Assembly: GCA_020161365.1 (NCBI GenBank)
Contig: JAIUNU010000008.1
Location: 1 to 64,000 of the forward strand
Length of the DNA: 64,000 bases
Source: Pseudomonadota bacterium
GTDB lineage: Bacteria > Pseudomonadota > Alphaproteobacteria > Caulobacterales > Caulobacteraceae
Direction of reading: 5' to 3'
A model generated the notes under the pieces. The model made no database searches. It was not told the origin of the DNA and saw only the letters and a program-made list of their open reading frames with translations. Position 1 is the first letter of the stretch. Every line of letters starts with the position of its first letter. Below are positions 42,201 to 53,212 of the stretch, piece after piece. The translations under genes and the position numbers were made by a program.

Positions 42201-44702
42201 TTAGAGGCTCAAGTCCCCGAACCAATCCGTCTCGCCGATCGGCGGACCGGGCGGAATCTCGACCTTGGCCTTGCCGCCTTCGACCAGGGCCGCGAGGCGA
42301 TCGCCGGTCTCGTCAGCGACGATCCCCGCGAGGAGTCGCGCCTGGGCCCGATCGGCGCCGTCGCCGCCCGCCTTGGCCAGACCCTTGCCCCAGTCGACGA
42401 GGCGCGCGCGGATCACCGCGGCGGCCGTGGGCGCGAGGGTCTTGTCGTTCAGGGTCTGAGCCAGGCTGACCACCAGACGCTGCCGGACGCGACGCGCCAG
42501 CTCGGCCTGACGTCCCATAGCCTTGCCGTCGAAGGCGACAGCGGCCAGGGCCTTGTCCAGCAACCCATCGACGCCGAGCTGAGCAGGGTCACGGCGTTTG
42601 GCCTCAACCAGGCGGTTCAGGCGCGCCGGCGCGAACAGCGCGCTCCAGACGAGATCCGCCGCCACCTCGGACGCGGCCGGCAGATCGAAGACCGGCCCCT
42701 GGCCGAAGGTCTCGATATCATTGGCCTTGTCGTTGCCCTGCGACTGGCCCGAGGTCAGCACGTCCAACGCCTTGTCGCTGAGATCCAGCGCGCCCGGCGA
42801 CAGGGTCCTCAAAAGGGCGTCGACGGCGGCCGCCTGACGGTCGGCCGGCACGACCTTGCTGGCCTCATGGCCGTCGCCCTCGGCGGCGTAGGTGAAGTCG
42901 ATCCCACCGACCAGCTTGGCGGTCGCGTCCACCTGGTAGCGGTGGAAGATGTAGATCGGGACGATCACCCGGCGCAGGTCGGCGACCGACGCCCCCTTGG
43001 GCAGGTTGCCAAGCCCAAAGCGATCCAGCGCGACCTTGCGCACGGCCATCAGGTGATCGAGCTCGGCGACCGGATCGCTGCCGTTGTCCCAGACCGCGCC
43101 CAGCGGGTGGGCCGTGTCGGCGCTGCGGGCGTCCTCGTCCGACACATAGCGCAGACCGGCGGCCTGGCTCCTGTCGGCCTTGGCCTTCAGCCAGGCCTTC
43201 TCGTCGACGCCGGCCGGGGCGGGGCCGTACAGCCAGTCGATGGCGAACTTGTCCCAATCGCCGACGCCCCGGCCATAGGCGTCGGTGAAGTCGAGCTTGC
43301 CGTCCTTCAGCGCGATCTTCGGCGCGGGATAGTCCATCACCGAGGCGCGGCCGCCATAGGTGCTGGCGGCGAAGTTGTGCTGCAGGCCGATCGAGTGGCC
43401 GATCTCGTGGGTGGCCAGTTGGCGCAGGCGGGCCAGGGAGATCTCGATTGGATCGTTAGGGCCGCCCTTGCCGGTGGCGTCGGAGCCGGCGAGGCCCTCG
43501 AAGATCAGGCGATCCTGGCGAATGCGCTGCGAGCCCAGCAACACGTCGCCCTTGACGATCTCGCCGGTACGCGGATCGACCACCGCGTGGCCATAGGACC
43601 AGCCACGCGTCTGGCGGTGCACCCAGTTGACGACGCTGTAGCGCGCGTCCAGCGGGCTGACTCCCTCGGGAAGCACCTCCACCTTGAAGGCGTCGATGAA
43701 GCCGGCCGCCTCGAAGGCCTGGGCCCACCAGCGCGCACCGTCCATCAGGGCCGAGCGAACGGGCTCCGGCGCGGCGCGATCGATATAGAACACGATCGGT
43801 TTCTTGACCGGCGAGCGCGCGGCGGTCGGATCGGTCTTTTCCAGCCGGAACCGGTGGACCAAGCGATGCACCAGCGGCTCGTTCAGCGGCGCGGAATAGT
43901 CGGCCACAGTGTGATCGATCACACCGACGCGTGGATCGTTCTGGCGCGGCTGATAGCCGGGCTCGGGCAGAGCGACAAAGGAGTGGTGCAGCACGAGCGT
44001 GACGTTGCGCGGGTCGGGAACAATGCCGCGCACCTCGGCCCCCGGCTCGTCGCCGACAAATGTCTGGACCGCTTCGAGTTCGATATTTTGTGGGAAGGCG
44101 TTCACCGCGCCGGCGTCGGCGTAGGACAGCCCGTCATGGAGGCGGAAGTCGCCCTGGCGGCTGCGCTTGAGCGTCTTGGCGACACCTTGCGCGTCGCGGG
44201 TCAGGAACGATGTCACGTCGACCAGCAGGCCGCCGTCAGCCCCTTCGGCCGCCACCGTATTCGACCAGACGGTGGAGATCGGGAACGAGTCGGCCACCGC
44301 CTGGCGCTCGTCGGCTGACCCTCGTGCGGCCGAGAAACCCCAGTTCTCGAACTGGGCCACGACCTTGCCGCCCACCTTGCGGAAGGCGATGATCTGGGTG
44401 TCGCCGGGCGCGGAACGGTCCAGGCCCGTGGGGTTGGAGCCAAGACCCGCGCGCAGATAGGTCTGGTAGAGGTAGCGCCCCGCGATCCCGTCCGCGCCCG
44501 GCTTGGGCAGCAGCAACAGGACCTTGCCGTCCTTCTTGTCGACGAACACCGGAACCAGGCCGTCCTTGCGCTCGAGGCCGGCCGTGGCGGAGGCGAACTT
44601 GTCGCCGGGCTTGGCGGAGGCCCTATCGGCCGCGACCACCGGACCGGCCATGGCCAAGGCGCAGGCGCCCGCCATCAGCGATTTCAAAAACGTCTTCCCC
44701 AT
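42201..44702 (-). CDS. Exported zinc-dependent metalloprotease (DUF5117/DUF5118 family)
   Basis: Protein of 833 aa with a signal peptide ([26 protein letters not shown]). The zinc-binding motif [13 protein letters not shown] lies near residue 430, with a third His in the extended HExxHxxGxxH pattern of metzincins. Flanking N- and C-terminal segments match the large DUF5117-type proteases widespread in Proteobacteria and Bacteroidetes. It should act in the periplasm or outside; substrates are unknown. It is transcribed alone, upstream of the riboswitch region but not part of that operon. Confidence 0.9.
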   Translation of the reverse strand: MGKTFLKSLMAGACALAMAGPVVAADRASAKPGDKFASATAGLERKDGLVPVFVDKKDGKVLLLLPKPGADGIAGRYLYQTYLRAGLGSNPTGLDRSAPGDTQIIAFRKVGGKVVAQFENWGFSAARGSADERQAVADSFPISTVWSNTVAAEGADGGLLVDVTSFLTRDAQGVAKTLKRSRQGDFRLHDGLSYADAGAVNAFPQNIELEAVQTFVGDEPGAEVRGIVPDPRNVTLVLHHSFVALPEPGYQPRQNDPRVGVIDHTVADYSAPLNEPLVHRLVHRFRLEKTDPTAARSPVKKPIVFYIDRAAPEPVRSALMDGARWWAQAFEAAGFIDAFKVEVLPEGVSPLDARYSVVNWVHRQTRGWSYGHAVVDPRTGEIVKGDVLLGSQRIRQDRLIFEGLAGSDATGKGGPNDPIEISLARLRQLATHEIGHSIGLQHNFAASTYGGRASVMDYPAPKIALKDGKLDFTDAYGRGVGDWDKFAIDWLYGPAPAGVDEKAWLKAKADRSQAAGLRYVSDEDARSADTAHPLGAVWDNGSDPVAELDHLMAVRKVALDRFGLGNLPKGASVADLRRVIVPIYIFHRYQVDATAKLVGGIDFTYAAEGDGHEASKVVPADRQAAAVDALLRTLSPGALDLSDKALDVLTSGQSQGNDKANDIETFGQGPVFDLPAASEVAADLVWSALFAPARLNRLVEAKRRDPAQLGVDGLLDKALAAVAFDGKAMGRQAELARRVRQRLVVSLAQTLNDKTLAPTAAAVIRARLVDWGKGLAKAGGDGADRAQARLLAGIVADETGDRLAALVEGGKAKVEIPPGPPIGETDWFGDLSL

Positions 44703-44894
44703 AGCCCCCTCGCGCCTTCACTCGGCCCAGACTGTCCTCTCGGCTGCGGGGAAATCAATCCACAACTCCAGGCACCCGTTTTGCGGGCGTTCGGACGCCG
44801 GGAGAATCTGCCGCAGACCGAGTTACGATCACGTTTACCTTTGGCCGACCATCGTTCCAGCGCAGTTCAAGCTTGGCCATTTAACCTCCAGCTC

Positions 44895-46697
44895 ATGGTT
44901 CAAATGCTGCGCCTCAATGCGTTCCTGAAACTCCTGACCGCCGCGCTGATGGTCGGCATGACGATCGCCATCGCTGCAGCGACGTTCGGCCTGCTGCATC
45001 TGCGGGTGGGCGGGCCGATCGCCAATCGCCAAGCCGCAGCTTTTGACCTCGTCGCCGACATCCTGCCGCCACCAGCCTATCTGGTGGAGAGTATGCTGGT
45101 GGTCGAACAGGGCAGCCAGGATCCCAGCGCCGCCGAAGCCACCTTGGCCAAACTGGCCATGCTCCGCGCCGACTATGAGACGCGCGTCGCCTACTGGCGA
45201 AGGTCGGACATTCCCGAGGACGCCAAGGCTTCGCTCGAACGGCTGGACCAGCATGGTCGCGCGTTCTGGCGCGAGTTGGACCAGACCTACGCGCCGGCCC
45301 TGAAATCGGGCGACGTGATCGCGGTCAACATGGCCGCGGCCAAGTTGGACGGTCATTATCGTCGGCACCGCGTTGGCGTGGACGAATTGACGGCGAAGGC
45401 GCGGGGGATGGTGACCGCCGCCGCCCATGAGTCAGAGGCCGCCTCCCTCTCCGTGTTTGCGGGCTTGGGCGTGGTGGCGATCGGGATGCTCGGGATGATC
45501 CTTCTGGGCGTCGGCGCCCTCCGGAAGCGGATTATCGATCCGCTGGCGCGCATGACCGCCTACATGGGCCGGCTCGCAGAGGGGGACTACTCGCAAGAAC
45601 CGCCGATGCGCGAGCGCAAGGACGAAGTTGGCGACATGGCGGCGGCCGTTTCGGTGTTCCGCGCCGCCGCGATCGAACGTCGCCAGGCGGTTCAGCAGGA
45701 AAAGGCCCGCGAAGCGGCGGCCCGCGAGGAGGCCTACGCGGCGGCCGAAGCCGAGGCCCGGGGACGCCGTTCGTTCGTGGTCGACGCGCTCGACGAGGGC
45801 TTGCGCCGTCTGGCCCATGGCGACCTCTCACAACGGATCGACGACGCCTTCCCCGAGGAGTTCGAACGCCTGCGGCGCAACTTCAACGACTCGATCACCA
45901 CCCTGCGGGACACCATCCACCAGGTCGTCTCCAGCGCCAGCGCCGTCGGCGGCGGCGCGCGGCAGATCACCGTGGCGGCCGATGACCTCGCCCGGCGCAC
46001 CGAACAGCAAGCGGCGGGTCTGGAGCAGACCGCCGCCGCGCTGGACGAGGTGACCGCCACGATCAAGACCACCGCGATCAACGCGCGCACCGCCTTCAAC
46101 GAGGTCGCGCTGAGCCGCGAGCTAATCGGCGCCTCCAGCGCCGTCGCAAGCGAGGCCGGCGTCGCGATGGAGCGCATCGACGCCTCGTCGCGCAAGATCG
46201 GCCAGATCATTACTGTGGTCGACGAGATCGCCTTCCAGACCAACCTTCTGGCGCTCAACGCCGGGGTCGAGGCCGCGCGTGCGGGCGAGGCCGGGCGCGG
46301 TTTCGCCGTCGTGGCCATGGAGGTGCGGGCCCTGGCCCAACGATCGGCCGGCGCGGCCAAGGAGATCAAGACCCTGGTCGAAGAGGCCAGCCGCAGTGTC
46401 GAGAACGGCGTCGAGCTGGTCGGCCGGGTTGGCGGCGAACTCACCGGCGTCGTCGCTCAATTCGGCAAGATCCAAACCCTCGTGGAGGGCATAGCCCAAG
46501 CAGCCCACGACCAGGCTACCGGCCTTGGCGAAGTCAATTCAGCGGTGGGCCAGATGGATCAGGTGACCCAGCAGAACGCCGCCATGGTCGAAGAGACCAC
46601 GGCCGCCAGCCACAGCCTCACCAACGAGGCCCGGCAGCTCGCTCAGCTGATGGAGCGCTTCCAGACCGAGGCTGGCGCGCGCACCATGGCCGCTTGA
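44895..46697 (+). CDS. Membrane methyl-accepting chemotaxis protein
   Basis: I chose the ATG at 44895 ([10 protein letters not shown]; 44904 is possible), giving 600 aa. The frame extends to 44781 but that part lacks membrane-protein character. TM1 (about 11-33), a periplasmic helical sensor (about 34-190), TM2 (about 190-212) and HAMP ([21 protein letters not shown]) are followed by a coiled linker and the signalling tip [16 protein letters not shown] (written VDEIAFQTN here). The end is GARTMAA with no WEEF tether. The ligand is unknown. It ends 3 bases from the convergent argS stop, so the two transcripts overlap at their 3' ends. Confidence 0.9.
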   Translation: MVQMLRLNAFLKLLTAALMVGMTIAIAAATFGLLHLRVGGPIANRQAAAFDLVADILPPPAYLVESMLVVEQGSQDPSAAEATLAKLAMLRADYETRVAYWRRSDIPEDAKASLERLDQHGRAFWRELDQTYAPALKSGDVIAVNMAAAKLDGHYRRHRVGVDELTAKARGMVTAAAHESEAASLSVFAGLGVVAIGMLGMILLGVGALRKRIIDPLARMTAYMGRLAEGDYSQEPPMRERKDEVGDMAAAVSVFRAAAIERRQAVQQEKAREAAAREEAYAAAEAEARGRRSFVVDALDEGLRRLAHGDLSQRIDDAFPEEFERLRRNFNDSITTLRDTIHQVVSSASAVGGGARQITVAADDLARRTEQQAAGLEQTAAALDEVTATIKTTAINARTAFNEVALSRELIGASSAVASEAGVAMERIDASSRKIGQIITVVDEIAFQTNLLALNAGVEAARAGEAGRGFAVVAMEVRALAQRSAGAAKEIKTLVEEASRSVENGVELVGRVGGELTGVVAQFGKIQTLVEGIAQAAHDQATGLGEVNSAVGQMDQVTQQNAAMVEETTAASHSLTNEARQLAQLMERFQTEAGARTMAA

Positions 46698-46700
46698 TCC

Positions 46701-48503
46701 TTACATCCGCTCCGGCGCTTCGATGCCCAGCAGCTCCAGCGCCAGCTCCAGCTGACGCAGTGTCGTCTCGGCCAGGGTCAGGCGCGAGGCGCGCAGCGTC
46801 TCGGTGTCGGCGCTCATGATCGGGCAAGCCGCGTAGAACTTCGAGAACGACTGGGCCAGCTTGTAGGCGTGCTCGGCGACGAAGTTCGGGGCCTTCTTGT
46901 CATAGGCCTCCTGCAAGGCGCCCTCGAAGGCGTCCAGCAGCATGGCCAGGTCACGCTCGGCCGGCTCGTGGATCTCGATGCGACCGGCCACGGCGCCGTT
47001 CTCGGCGGCCCGGCGCAGCACGCTCTTGATGCGCACCGACTGGTACAGCAGGTACGGGCCGGTCTTGCCTTCGAAGCTGGTGAAGCGATCTAGATCGAAG
47101 ACGTACGAGGTGCCCCGGAAGTTCTGCAGATCGGCGAACTTCAGCGCCGCGACGCCGACCTTGTGGGCGGTGTCCTCGAACTGCTCTTCTGAGAGCTCGG
47201 CGCCGAGGCCGGCTTCGCGCAGGCGTTCACGCGCCTTCTCGCGAGCCATCTCGATCAGGTCATGCAGTTTCAGCACCCCGCCGGCGCGGGTCTTGAACGG
47301 CTTGCCGTCGGCGCCGTTCATGGTGCCGAAGCCGATATGCTCCAGCGAGCCCTCTTCGGCATAGCCGGCCAGATAGGCGGCGCGGAACACCGTCTCGAAG
47401 TGGTCGGCCTGACGCTGGTCCACGCAGTAAAGGATCAGGTGCGGGTCGAACGACTTTCGACGATCCAGGATCGTGGCGAGATCGGTCGTGCCGTACATCG
47501 CCGAGCCTTCCGACGACACCACCAGCAGCGGCGGCACGTCGCGCTTGTCGCCTTCACGGGCCACACGGACGATGCGCGCGCCCTGGTCGCTCACCAGCAG
47601 GCCCTTGACCTCCAGTTGGTGGACCATCGGCTCGATCAGGTCGTTGACGTCGCTCTCGCCCTTCCAGAGGTCGAAGTCGACGCCCAGCGCATGGAACTCA
47701 CGCTCCAGGGCCACGCGGCTGACATTGACGAAGTGGCGCCACAGCAGCCGATAGCCAAAGCGGCCGTTCTGCAATTCGGCCGTCGCCTTGCGGGCGCGCT
47801 CCTTGAAGGCCGGATCTTCCTTCTGGCGCACCGAAGCGGCGGGATAGATGCGGTCGAGGTCGGCCAGGGTGATGCGCTTTTCGAACTCGGCCATCACCTT
47901 GGCCTCGTCGGCCGAAGAGAAGCCGCGCGGCGCTTCCGGCAGCTTTTCCATCAAGGCGTTGATGAACGGGTCCTCGTCCATGATGGCGCTGATCAGCAGG
48001 CCCATCTGGAAACCCCAATCGCCGAAGTGGGCGTCGCCCACCACGTCGTCGCCCCGGAAGCGGTAAAGGCGCTTGATCGACTCGCCGATGATCGAGGCGC
48101 GCAGGTGGCCCACGTGCATCGGCTTGGCGACGTTCGGCCCGGCGTAGTCGATCAGCACGCGACGCGGCGTTTCGAGCAGATGGGCGCCGGTGCGCTCATC
48201 CCCCGCGATCTCGCGGGCGCGGGCCGAAAGGGCCTCGTCGCTGACGCGCATGTTGATGAAGCCGACGCCGGCGATCTCCACCGAGGCCAGGCGCGGGTCG
48301 CCTTTGAGGATCTCGACGACCTGCACGGCGATCTCGCGCGGGTTGCGCTTGGCGCTCTTGGCGGCGGCGAGCGCGCCGTTGCACTGGAAATCGGCCAGGT
48401 CTGGTCGGTCGGAAGCCGTGACGCGTCCGAATTCGGGAGGCAGTCCGGCGGCCTGGAAAGCGGCCGCGGCCGCCTCGCTCAAGGACCGCTTCAAATCGTT
48501 CAT
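46701..48503 (-). CDS. argS: Arginyl-tRNA synthetase
   Basis: Class I synthetase of 600 aa. The N-terminal ArgRS additional domain (about 1-90) precedes the Rossmann domain with the HIGH-type motif in [17 protein letters not shown] (about 120-136). C-terminal DALR anticodon-binding helices ([17 protein letters not shown]) end the protein. The expected weakly conserved KMSKS-type region lies in the [17 protein letters not shown] segment. It attaches arginine to tRNA-Arg. It overlaps the upstream secreted-protein gene by 4 bases. Confidence 0.96.
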   Translation of the reverse strand: MNDLKRSLSEAAAAAFQAAGLPPEFGRVTASDRPDLADFQCNGALAAAKSAKRNPREIAVQVVEILKGDPRLASVEIAGVGFINMRVSDEALSARAREIAGDERTGAHLLETPRRVLIDYAGPNVAKPMHVGHLRASIIGESIKRLYRFRGDDVVGDAHFGDWGFQMGLLISAIMDEDPFINALMEKLPEAPRGFSSADEAKVMAEFEKRITLADLDRIYPAASVRQKEDPAFKERARKATAELQNGRFGYRLLWRHFVNVSRVALEREFHALGVDFDLWKGESDVNDLIEPMVHQLEVKGLLVSDQGARIVRVAREGDKRDVPPLLVVSSEGSAMYGTTDLATILDRRKSFDPHLILYCVDQRQADHFETVFRAAYLAGYAEEGSLEHIGFGTMNGADGKPFKTRAGGVLKLHDLIEMAREKARERLREAGLGAELSEEQFEDTAHKVGVAALKFADLQNFRGTSYVFDLDRFTSFEGKTGPYLLYQSVRIKSVLRRAAENGAVAGRIEIHEPAERDLAMLLDAFEGALQEAYDKKAPNFVAEHAYKLAQSFSKFYAACPIMSADTETLRASRLTLAETTLRQLELALELLGIEAPERM

Positions 48504-49207
48504 TGCTTGGTGGTCGTCCCTGGTTGGGTCTGGGCCTGCGAGGCCGGAGCCGTCTGGCCGGCGTTAACCCGGAAGCGCTTGCCGTCGCGATTGAAGGCGG
48601 CCATTTCCGGCGTCACGTCGAAGCCCAGCAGGACCTCGAAATTGCTGCCGCTGACCTTGCCGTCAGCGCGGGGGATGGTGATCTGCTCGAGCGTCTCGCG
48701 CGCATAGACGCGGTCTTCGCCCGAGGCGAAGGTGACGGGCAGATCGAAATATTCCTTGGCGATCACCGCCTGATTGCGCTCGGTCACCGCCACCCAGTAG
48801 CGATAAACGTGCTTGTCGCCGACAGCCTGCGGGCCACGGCCAAACTGGAACAGGGCCTCGACGCGGATCTTGATCGGCTCGTCGCCCCGATAGGCGCAGC
48901 CCGAGGTCAGGCTCTGGATCTCACCGGTGAAGCCGGCCTGCGAGGCCGATTCCTTGCCGTCCTTGAACTCGACATAGCGGCTGGCGTCGTACAGCACCTT
49001 CACATAGGGGCACGGACCGGCGTTGCGCAGCTGGGGCAGCGGCGCCTTGGGCTGGTTCCATTCCTCGTCGCGCTTGCGCTTCTTGGCCGCGTCGTCCTCG
49101 CCGCCGCCCTGGTCGCCGCGCGACTGGGCGTGGACGGCCGTCGCCGTGGTCGCGGCGATCGAGACAGCCATCAGGGCGCTGAGGGCGAGGGTGAAGGTGC
49201 GGCGCAT
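48500..49207 (-). CDS. Exported protein of unknown function, operon partner of argS
   Basis: The ATG at 49207 ([17 protein letters not shown]) gives a clean signal peptide with cleavage near VHAQ; the longer frame from 49246 adds residues without membrane logic. It gives 235 aa. After an acidic/basic low-complexity stretch ([20 protein letters not shown], about 27-48) comes a beta-rich domain with [16 protein letters not shown] and [24 protein letters not shown]. It ends in a Gln/Thr/Pro tail. Two Cys residues may form a disulfide. No family recognised. It overlaps argS by 4 bases. Confidence 0.78.
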   Translation of the reverse strand: MRRTFTLALSALMAVSIAATTATAVHAQSRGDQGGGEDDAAKKRKRDEEWNQPKAPLPQLRNAGPCPYVKVLYDASRYVEFKDGKESASQAGFTGEIQSLTSGCAYRGDEPIKIRVEALFQFGRGPQAVGDKHVYRYWVAVTERNQAVIAKEYFDLPVTFASGEDRVYARETLEQITIPRADGKVSGSNFEVLLGFDVTPEMAAFNRDGKRFRVNAGQTAPASQAQTQPGTTTKQ

Positions 49208-49348
49208 GAAACGTCGATTCCGGACACAAGAGCCAAGCGGGGCCACAGCGCCCCGCCCGCGTCATGCAGCCTGATAAAGGCATATGCGTGACGTCGCAAC
49301 GACGCAGACTCCTGGCGAACGGACCTGCGAGACGCTAGTTTCGACGCC

Positions 49349-50308
49349 ATGAACGCTCAGACCCCGATCCGCCGCCCGATCTCGCTGGTGCTGGCCAGCC
49401 CGCGCGGCTTTTGCGCCGGCGTCGATCGCGCCATCCAGATCGTCGAGCGCGCGGTCGAGAAGTTCGGCGCGCCGGTCTATGTGCGCCACGAGATCGTCCA
49501 TAACCGCCACGTGGTCGACCGCCTCAAGGCCCTGGGCGCGGTGTTCATCGAAGAGTTGGAAGAAGCGCCCGACGATCGCCCCGTGGTGTTCTCGGCCCAC
49601 GGCGTGCCCAAGTCGGTGCCGGCCGAAGCCAAGGCTCGCCAGATGATCTATCTGGACGCCACCTGCCCGCTCGTTTCCAAGGTCCATGTCGAGGCTCAGA
49701 AGCACTATGACGCCGGCCGCGAAATCGTGCTGATCGGGCACGCCGGCCATCCGGAAGTCATCGGCACGATGGGCCAGCTGCCCGAAGGCGCGGTCACGCT
49801 GATCGAGGACCTCAAGGACGCGGCGGCGTGGGAGCCCAAGGACGCCGCCAACGTCGCCTTCCTGACCCAGACCACCCTGTCGGTCGACGACACCGCCGAC
49901 ATGGTGGCCCTGCTGCGCGAGCGCTTCCCCGGCATTGCCGCGCCGCACAAGGAAGACATCTGCTACGCCACCACCAACCGCCAGGACGCGGTCAAGCACC
50001 TGGCCGAGCAGTCCGAACTGATCCTGGTGGTCGGCTCGAAGAACTCGTCGAACTCGGTGCGCCTCAAGGAGGTCGGCCTGAAGGCCGGCGCGCGCGACGC
50101 CCATCTGATCGACGACGCAAGCGGCCTCGACTGGACTTGGTTCGACGGGGTCTCGCGCGTGGGCCTGACCGCCGGAGCCTCGGCGCCGGAAGATCTGGTG
50201 CAGGGCGTCATCGACGCGATCTCGGCGCGGTTCGACACGACGGTCGAGGAACTAGTCGAGGCGCGGGAGACGATCACGTTCAAGTTGCCGCGGCTGCTGA
50301 CGGCTTAG
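49349..50308 (+). CDS. ispH: 4-hydroxy-3-methylbut-2-enyl diphosphate reductase
   Basis: Iron-sulfur enzyme of 319 aa, the last step of the MEP isoprenoid pathway, making IPP and DMAPP. The three cluster cysteines lie in [11 protein letters not shown] near 22, [12 protein letters not shown] near 105 and [11 protein letters not shown] near 205. Active-site blocks [24 protein letters not shown] and QTTLSVDD are all present. The upstream gene is divergent, and an M50 peptidase homologue follows on the same strand. Confidence 0.96.
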   Translation: MNAQTPIRRPISLVLASPRGFCAGVDRAIQIVERAVEKFGAPVYVRHEIVHNRHVVDRLKALGAVFIEELEEAPDDRPVVFSAHGVPKSVPAEAKARQMIYLDATCPLVSKVHVEAQKHYDAGREIVLIGHAGHPEVIGTMGQLPEGAVTLIEDLKDAAAWEPKDAANVAFLTQTTLSVDDTADMVALLRERFPGIAAPHKEDICYATTNRQDAVKHLAEQSELILVVGSKNSSNSVRLKEVGLKAGARDAHLIDDASGLDWTWFDGVSRVGLTAGASAPEDLVQGVIDAISARFDTTVEELVEARETITFKLPRLLTA

Positions 50309-50397
50309 GAGGAACGTCTGTCCTCGCCTCGGCTGCGGTCCGATCGCGAAGCAACACTGCGCTTGCGCTCCCGGCCCTAGTCCCCGACATCTTGGCC

Positions 50398-51165
50398 ATG
50401 ACTATCCTCGAAGCCCCCGTCCCGCCCCGCGCGCCGATCAGTCCCAACGCCCTGATCCTGATCGCGGCGTGCCTTGGTCTCGGGTGGGCGGTGGCCAGCG
50501 GGATCGAGCCGCTCGGGATCGTCACCTTCGCCTTCGTGGCCGCCGCCTGGGTATTGAGCGTCGGCGTACACGAGTTTGGACACGCCTTCATCGCCTACAA
50601 GGCCGGCGACACGACGATCGTCGAGAAGGGCTATCTGACCCTCGATCCGCTGAAGTACTCCGACCTCTTCACCACGATCATCATCCCGCTGGTGGCCCTG
50701 GCCCTCGGCGGCATCGGCTTTCCGGGTGGGGCGGTCTATCTGCGCGAGGACCTGATGCGCTCGCGCGGCTGGCGGTCGCTGGCCTCGCTGGCCGGACCGC
50801 TGGGGACGCTGGTGGTGCTGGTCGTCATCGCTGTCAGCCTGCCGCTGGCGGCCGGCAGCCCGCCCCTGTTCAACGCCCTGTCGCTGCTGGCCATGCTGCA
50901 GGCCAGCGCGCTCGTCCTGAACCTGCTCCCGGTCCCGGGCCTGGACGGCTATGGCGTGATCCGCCCGTTCCTGCCTGAGGGCGTTCAAGCGCGGATGGTC
51001 AAGGTCGAGCGGGTGGGCTTCCTGATCCTGTTCGCGCTGATCTTCTGGGCTCCCGGCGTCAGCACGTTCATTTTCGGCGCCGCCCTGACCATCACCGATC
51101 TTTTGGGCGTGTCGCGGCCGGCGATCGGTGAGGGCTGGCGAACCTTCCACTTCTGGGCCTCTTGA
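50398..51165 (+). CDS. M50-family membrane metalloprotease homologue (site-2 protease)
   Basis: The ATG at 50398 (MTILEAPVPPRAP) gives 255 aa; the much longer open frame upstream is a shadow of ispH. The zinc motif HEFGH (about 58-62) lies in a transmembrane helix, and the second motif NLLPVPGLDGYGV near 180 supplies the Asp ligand, so the active site looks intact. Six hydrophobic segments are visible. There is no PDZ domain, so this is the short cytoplasmic-loop class (Rv2869c/YUP-like) rather than RseP. The substrate is unknown. Confidence 0.88.
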   Translation: MTILEAPVPPRAPISPNALILIAACLGLGWAVASGIEPLGIVTFAFVAAAWVLSVGVHEFGHAFIAYKAGDTTIVEKGYLTLDPLKYSDLFTTIIIPLVALALGGIGFPGGAVYLREDLMRSRGWRSLASLAGPLGTLVVLVVIAVSLPLAAGSPPLFNALSLLAMLQASALVLNLLPVPGLDGYGVIRPFLPEGVQARMVKVERVGFLILFALIFWAPGVSTFIFGAALTITDLLGVSRPAIGEGWRTFHFWAS

Positions 51166-51229
51166 CCTTCGGCTCCCGACCACCTCTCCTTCAAACAAGC
51201 GTTTCAAGAAGAATGAGGGAGGGTTCGTC

Positions 51230-52012
51230 ATGGCCTATGCGCCGTTCAACCTGTCGGGAAAGGTCGCCCTGGTCACCGGCGGCAATCGGGGCATCGGGCT
51301 TGGCATGGCCAAGGCCATGGCGCAGGCCGGGGCCGACATCGTCATCTGGGGCTCCAACCCTGAGCGCAATCTGGCCGCCGAGGCCGAACTGACCGCGCTG
51401 GGCGTGCGGGTGAAGGCCCAGACCGTCGACGTCTCCGACGAGGCCCAGGTCCGCGAGGGCATGGAAGAGGCCGTCGCCGCCATGGGCCGGGTCGACAGCG
51501 TCTTCGCCAACGCCGGCATCGGCTATGGCTCGCCCTCGTTCGTCGACATGAGCACCGAGGTCTACCGCAAGGTGCTGGCGGTCAATCTGGACGGGGTGTT
51601 CTTCACCCTGCGCGAGGCCTGCCGCCACATGGTCGAACGCGCCAAGGCCGGCGATCCGGGCGGCTCGCTGGTGGGCGTCGCCTCGCTGGCGGCCATCGAG
51701 GGCGCGGCCCGCAATGAAGCCTACGCCGCCACCAAGGGCGCGGTGATCTCGATGATCAAGTCGGTCGCCGTCGAGCACGCTCGCTATGGCGTGCGCGCCA
51801 ACGCCATCCTGCCCGGCTGGATCGCCACCGACATGACCGCCGGCGCCCAGGCCAATTCGGCCTTCGCCGAGAAGGTCATTCCGCGGGTGCCGGCCCGTCG
51901 CTGGGGCGAGCCCGAGGATTTCGGCGGCATGGCCGTCTATCTGGCCTCGGACGCTTCCAGCTATCACTCGGGCACGACCCTGGTGATCGACGGCGGTTAC
52001 TCGATCTTCTAG
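51230..52012 (+). CDS. Short-chain dehydrogenase/reductase
   Basis: The ATG at 51230 (MAYAPFNLSG) is preceded by GAGGGAGGG and gives 260 aa. NAD(P)-binding TGGNRGIGLG near 17, NAG near 95 (FANAGIGYG), the catalytic Ser near 148 (VGVASLAA) and YAATK (about 161-165) are present. The C-terminus DGGYSIF is typical. Substrate unknown; the general resemblance is to glucose/ribitol or 3-oxoacyl-type SDRs. Transcribed alone, upstream of an intergenic palindromic repeat. Confidence 0.92.
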   Translation: MAYAPFNLSGKVALVTGGNRGIGLGMAKAMAQAGADIVIWGSNPERNLAAEAELTALGVRVKAQTVDVSDEAQVREGMEEAVAAMGRVDSVFANAGIGYGSPSFVDMSTEVYRKVLAVNLDGVFFTLREACRHMVERAKAGDPGGSLVGVASLAAIEGAARNEAYAATKGAVISMIKSVAVEHARYGVRANAILPGWIATDMTAGAQANSAFAEKVIPRVPARRWGEPEDFGGMAVYLASDASSYHSGTTLVIDGGYSIF

Positions 52013-52057
52013 GGCGGGCGTTCAGAGCGGATCGAACTCGCTGCGGGCAAAATACGC

Positions 52058-52170
52058 GCGTCATCCCGGCCGAACCCCGGCGAAAGCCGGGGGGAGAGCC
52101 GGGACCCAGGAGCCCGGCGCAGTGCGGTCGCCCCTGGGTCCCGGAGAGCCTCTCCGAGGCTTCCGGGATG
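52058..52170. repeat. Long palindromic intergenic repeat, copy 1
   Basis: Ends are TCATCCCGG at the left and CCGGGATGA at the right. Inside, CCGGGACCCAGG (about 52099-52110) faces CCTGGGTCCCGG (about 52133-52144). The core matches the element at 59743-59855 in the opposite layout, showing a dispersed family. As RNA it would form a branched hairpin at the 3' end of the SDR transcript. Confidence 0.8.
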
Positions 52171-52345
52171 ATGAGGAATTTTCGTTGTTTACCCGGCGGC
52201 GGTCAGGATCAGTGTTTATTGGACTCCGAAGTCCATTAAAAGCTGTTGTTAAACAGGGGCTTGCGCGCGTGGCCCGTCGGTGTGAAGCTTCCTCCCACGG
52301 CAGCCTGGACGAGAAGATCCGGGCGCCGACGAGGAAACGAGAGAG

Positions 52346-52483
52346 ATGACGCCCCAAGACGTTGTCAGCCTGGCGCCGCCGCGCGGCTTCCTGATGATGC
52401 TGGCCCTGGCCTTCACCGGCATGATGGCCTGCTTCTGGACACATGGCGCGGACCTGGAAACCGAGCTCGTCCGGCGCGACTAG
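52346..52483 (+). CDS. 45-residue membrane protein, upstream of the GST-like gene
   Basis: Too short for most gene callers but supported by GAGGAA seven bases before the ATG. A hydrophobic helix (about 13-33, RGFLMMLALAFTGMMACFW) is flanked by a short polar start and a charged tail ending LETELVRRD. It stops 8 bases before the GTG of the GST-like gene, so the two are probably co-translated. The region 52171-52345 ahead of it is AT-richer, with a perfect TGGACT-CCGA-AGTCCA hairpin at about 52219-52234 and probably holds the promoter. Confidence 0.6.
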   Translation: MTPQDVVSLAPPRGFLMMLALAFTGMMACFWTHGADLETELVRRD

Positions 52484-52490
52484 GCCGCCC

Positions 52491-53144
52491 GTGACCCTGT
52501 CGCTCTACGCCCATCCGTTCTCGTCGTACTGCCAGAAGGTGCAGATCGCGTTCTATGAGAACGCCGTTCCGTTCACCTACCGCCTATTGGGACCCGAGGA
52601 CCCCGCCGCCATGGAGGAGCGTCAGGCCCTCTGGCCGCTGGGCCGTTTCCCGGTCGTCGTGGACGATGGCGTCACGGTGGTGGAATCCAGCATCATCATC
52701 GAGCACCTGCAGCTGTTTCACCCCGGTCCGGTGAAGCTGCTGCCCGATGATCCGAAGGCGGCGCTGAAGGTGCGGTTCCTGGATCGGTTCTTCGACAACT
52801 ACGTGATGACCCCGATGCAGGTCCCGGTGTTCGAGGCTATCCGCCCCGACGGCGGCCGCAAGGAGGCCATGGCCGAGGCGGCTGTTGCGCTCGACACCGC
52901 CTATCAGTGGCTCGAAGAGCATCTCGCTGGCCCCTGGGCGGCGGGTGAAGATTTTACGATGGCCGACTGCGCGGCGGCCGCCTCGCTGTTCTACGCCGAC
53001 TGGGTGCGGCCGATCGGCGAGGCCTATCCGAAGGTTCGCGCCTATCGCGCGCGCCTCCTGGCCCGCCCTTCGATCGGCCGCTGCGTCGAGGAAGGGCGAC
53101 CGTACCGGCACTTCTTCCCGCTGGGCGCACCCGATCGGGACTGA
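52491..53144 (+). CDS. Glutathione S-transferase family protein
   Basis: I place the start at the GTG at 52491, giving 217 aa beginning VTLSLYAHPFSSYCQKVQ. The thioredoxin-fold N-terminal domain (about 1-80) contains YAHPFSSYCQKVQIAF, with Ser/Cys in the glutathione-site position, and VVESSIIIEHL. The helical C-terminal domain (about 90-215) has GEDFTMADCAAAASLFYADWV. This is the usual GST architecture. Substrate unknown. The longer frame from 52443 overlaps the small upstream gene and is unlikely. Confidence 0.88.
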   Translation: MTLSLYAHPFSSYCQKVQIAFYENAVPFTYRLLGPEDPAAMEERQALWPLGRFPVVVDDGVTVVESSIIIEHLQLFHPGPVKLLPDDPKAALKVRFLDRFFDNYVMTPMQVPVFEAIRPDGGRKEAMAEAAVALDTAYQWLEEHLAGPWAAGEDFTMADCAAAASLFYADWVRPIGEAYPKVRAYRARLLARPSIGRCVEEGRPYRHFFPLGAPDRD

Positions 53145-53212
53145 CCTCGCGGCAGGCTTGTGACGCGGCGATCCCGCCCTGATCCTTTCCGGAAACACGG
53201 GGAGACACGACC

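Noticed and set aside
52236..52252. Possible CtrA site TTAA-N9-TTAA upstream of the small membrane-protein gene
   Set aside because: The accepted CtrA spacing is seven bases, not nine, so I do not call it a site.
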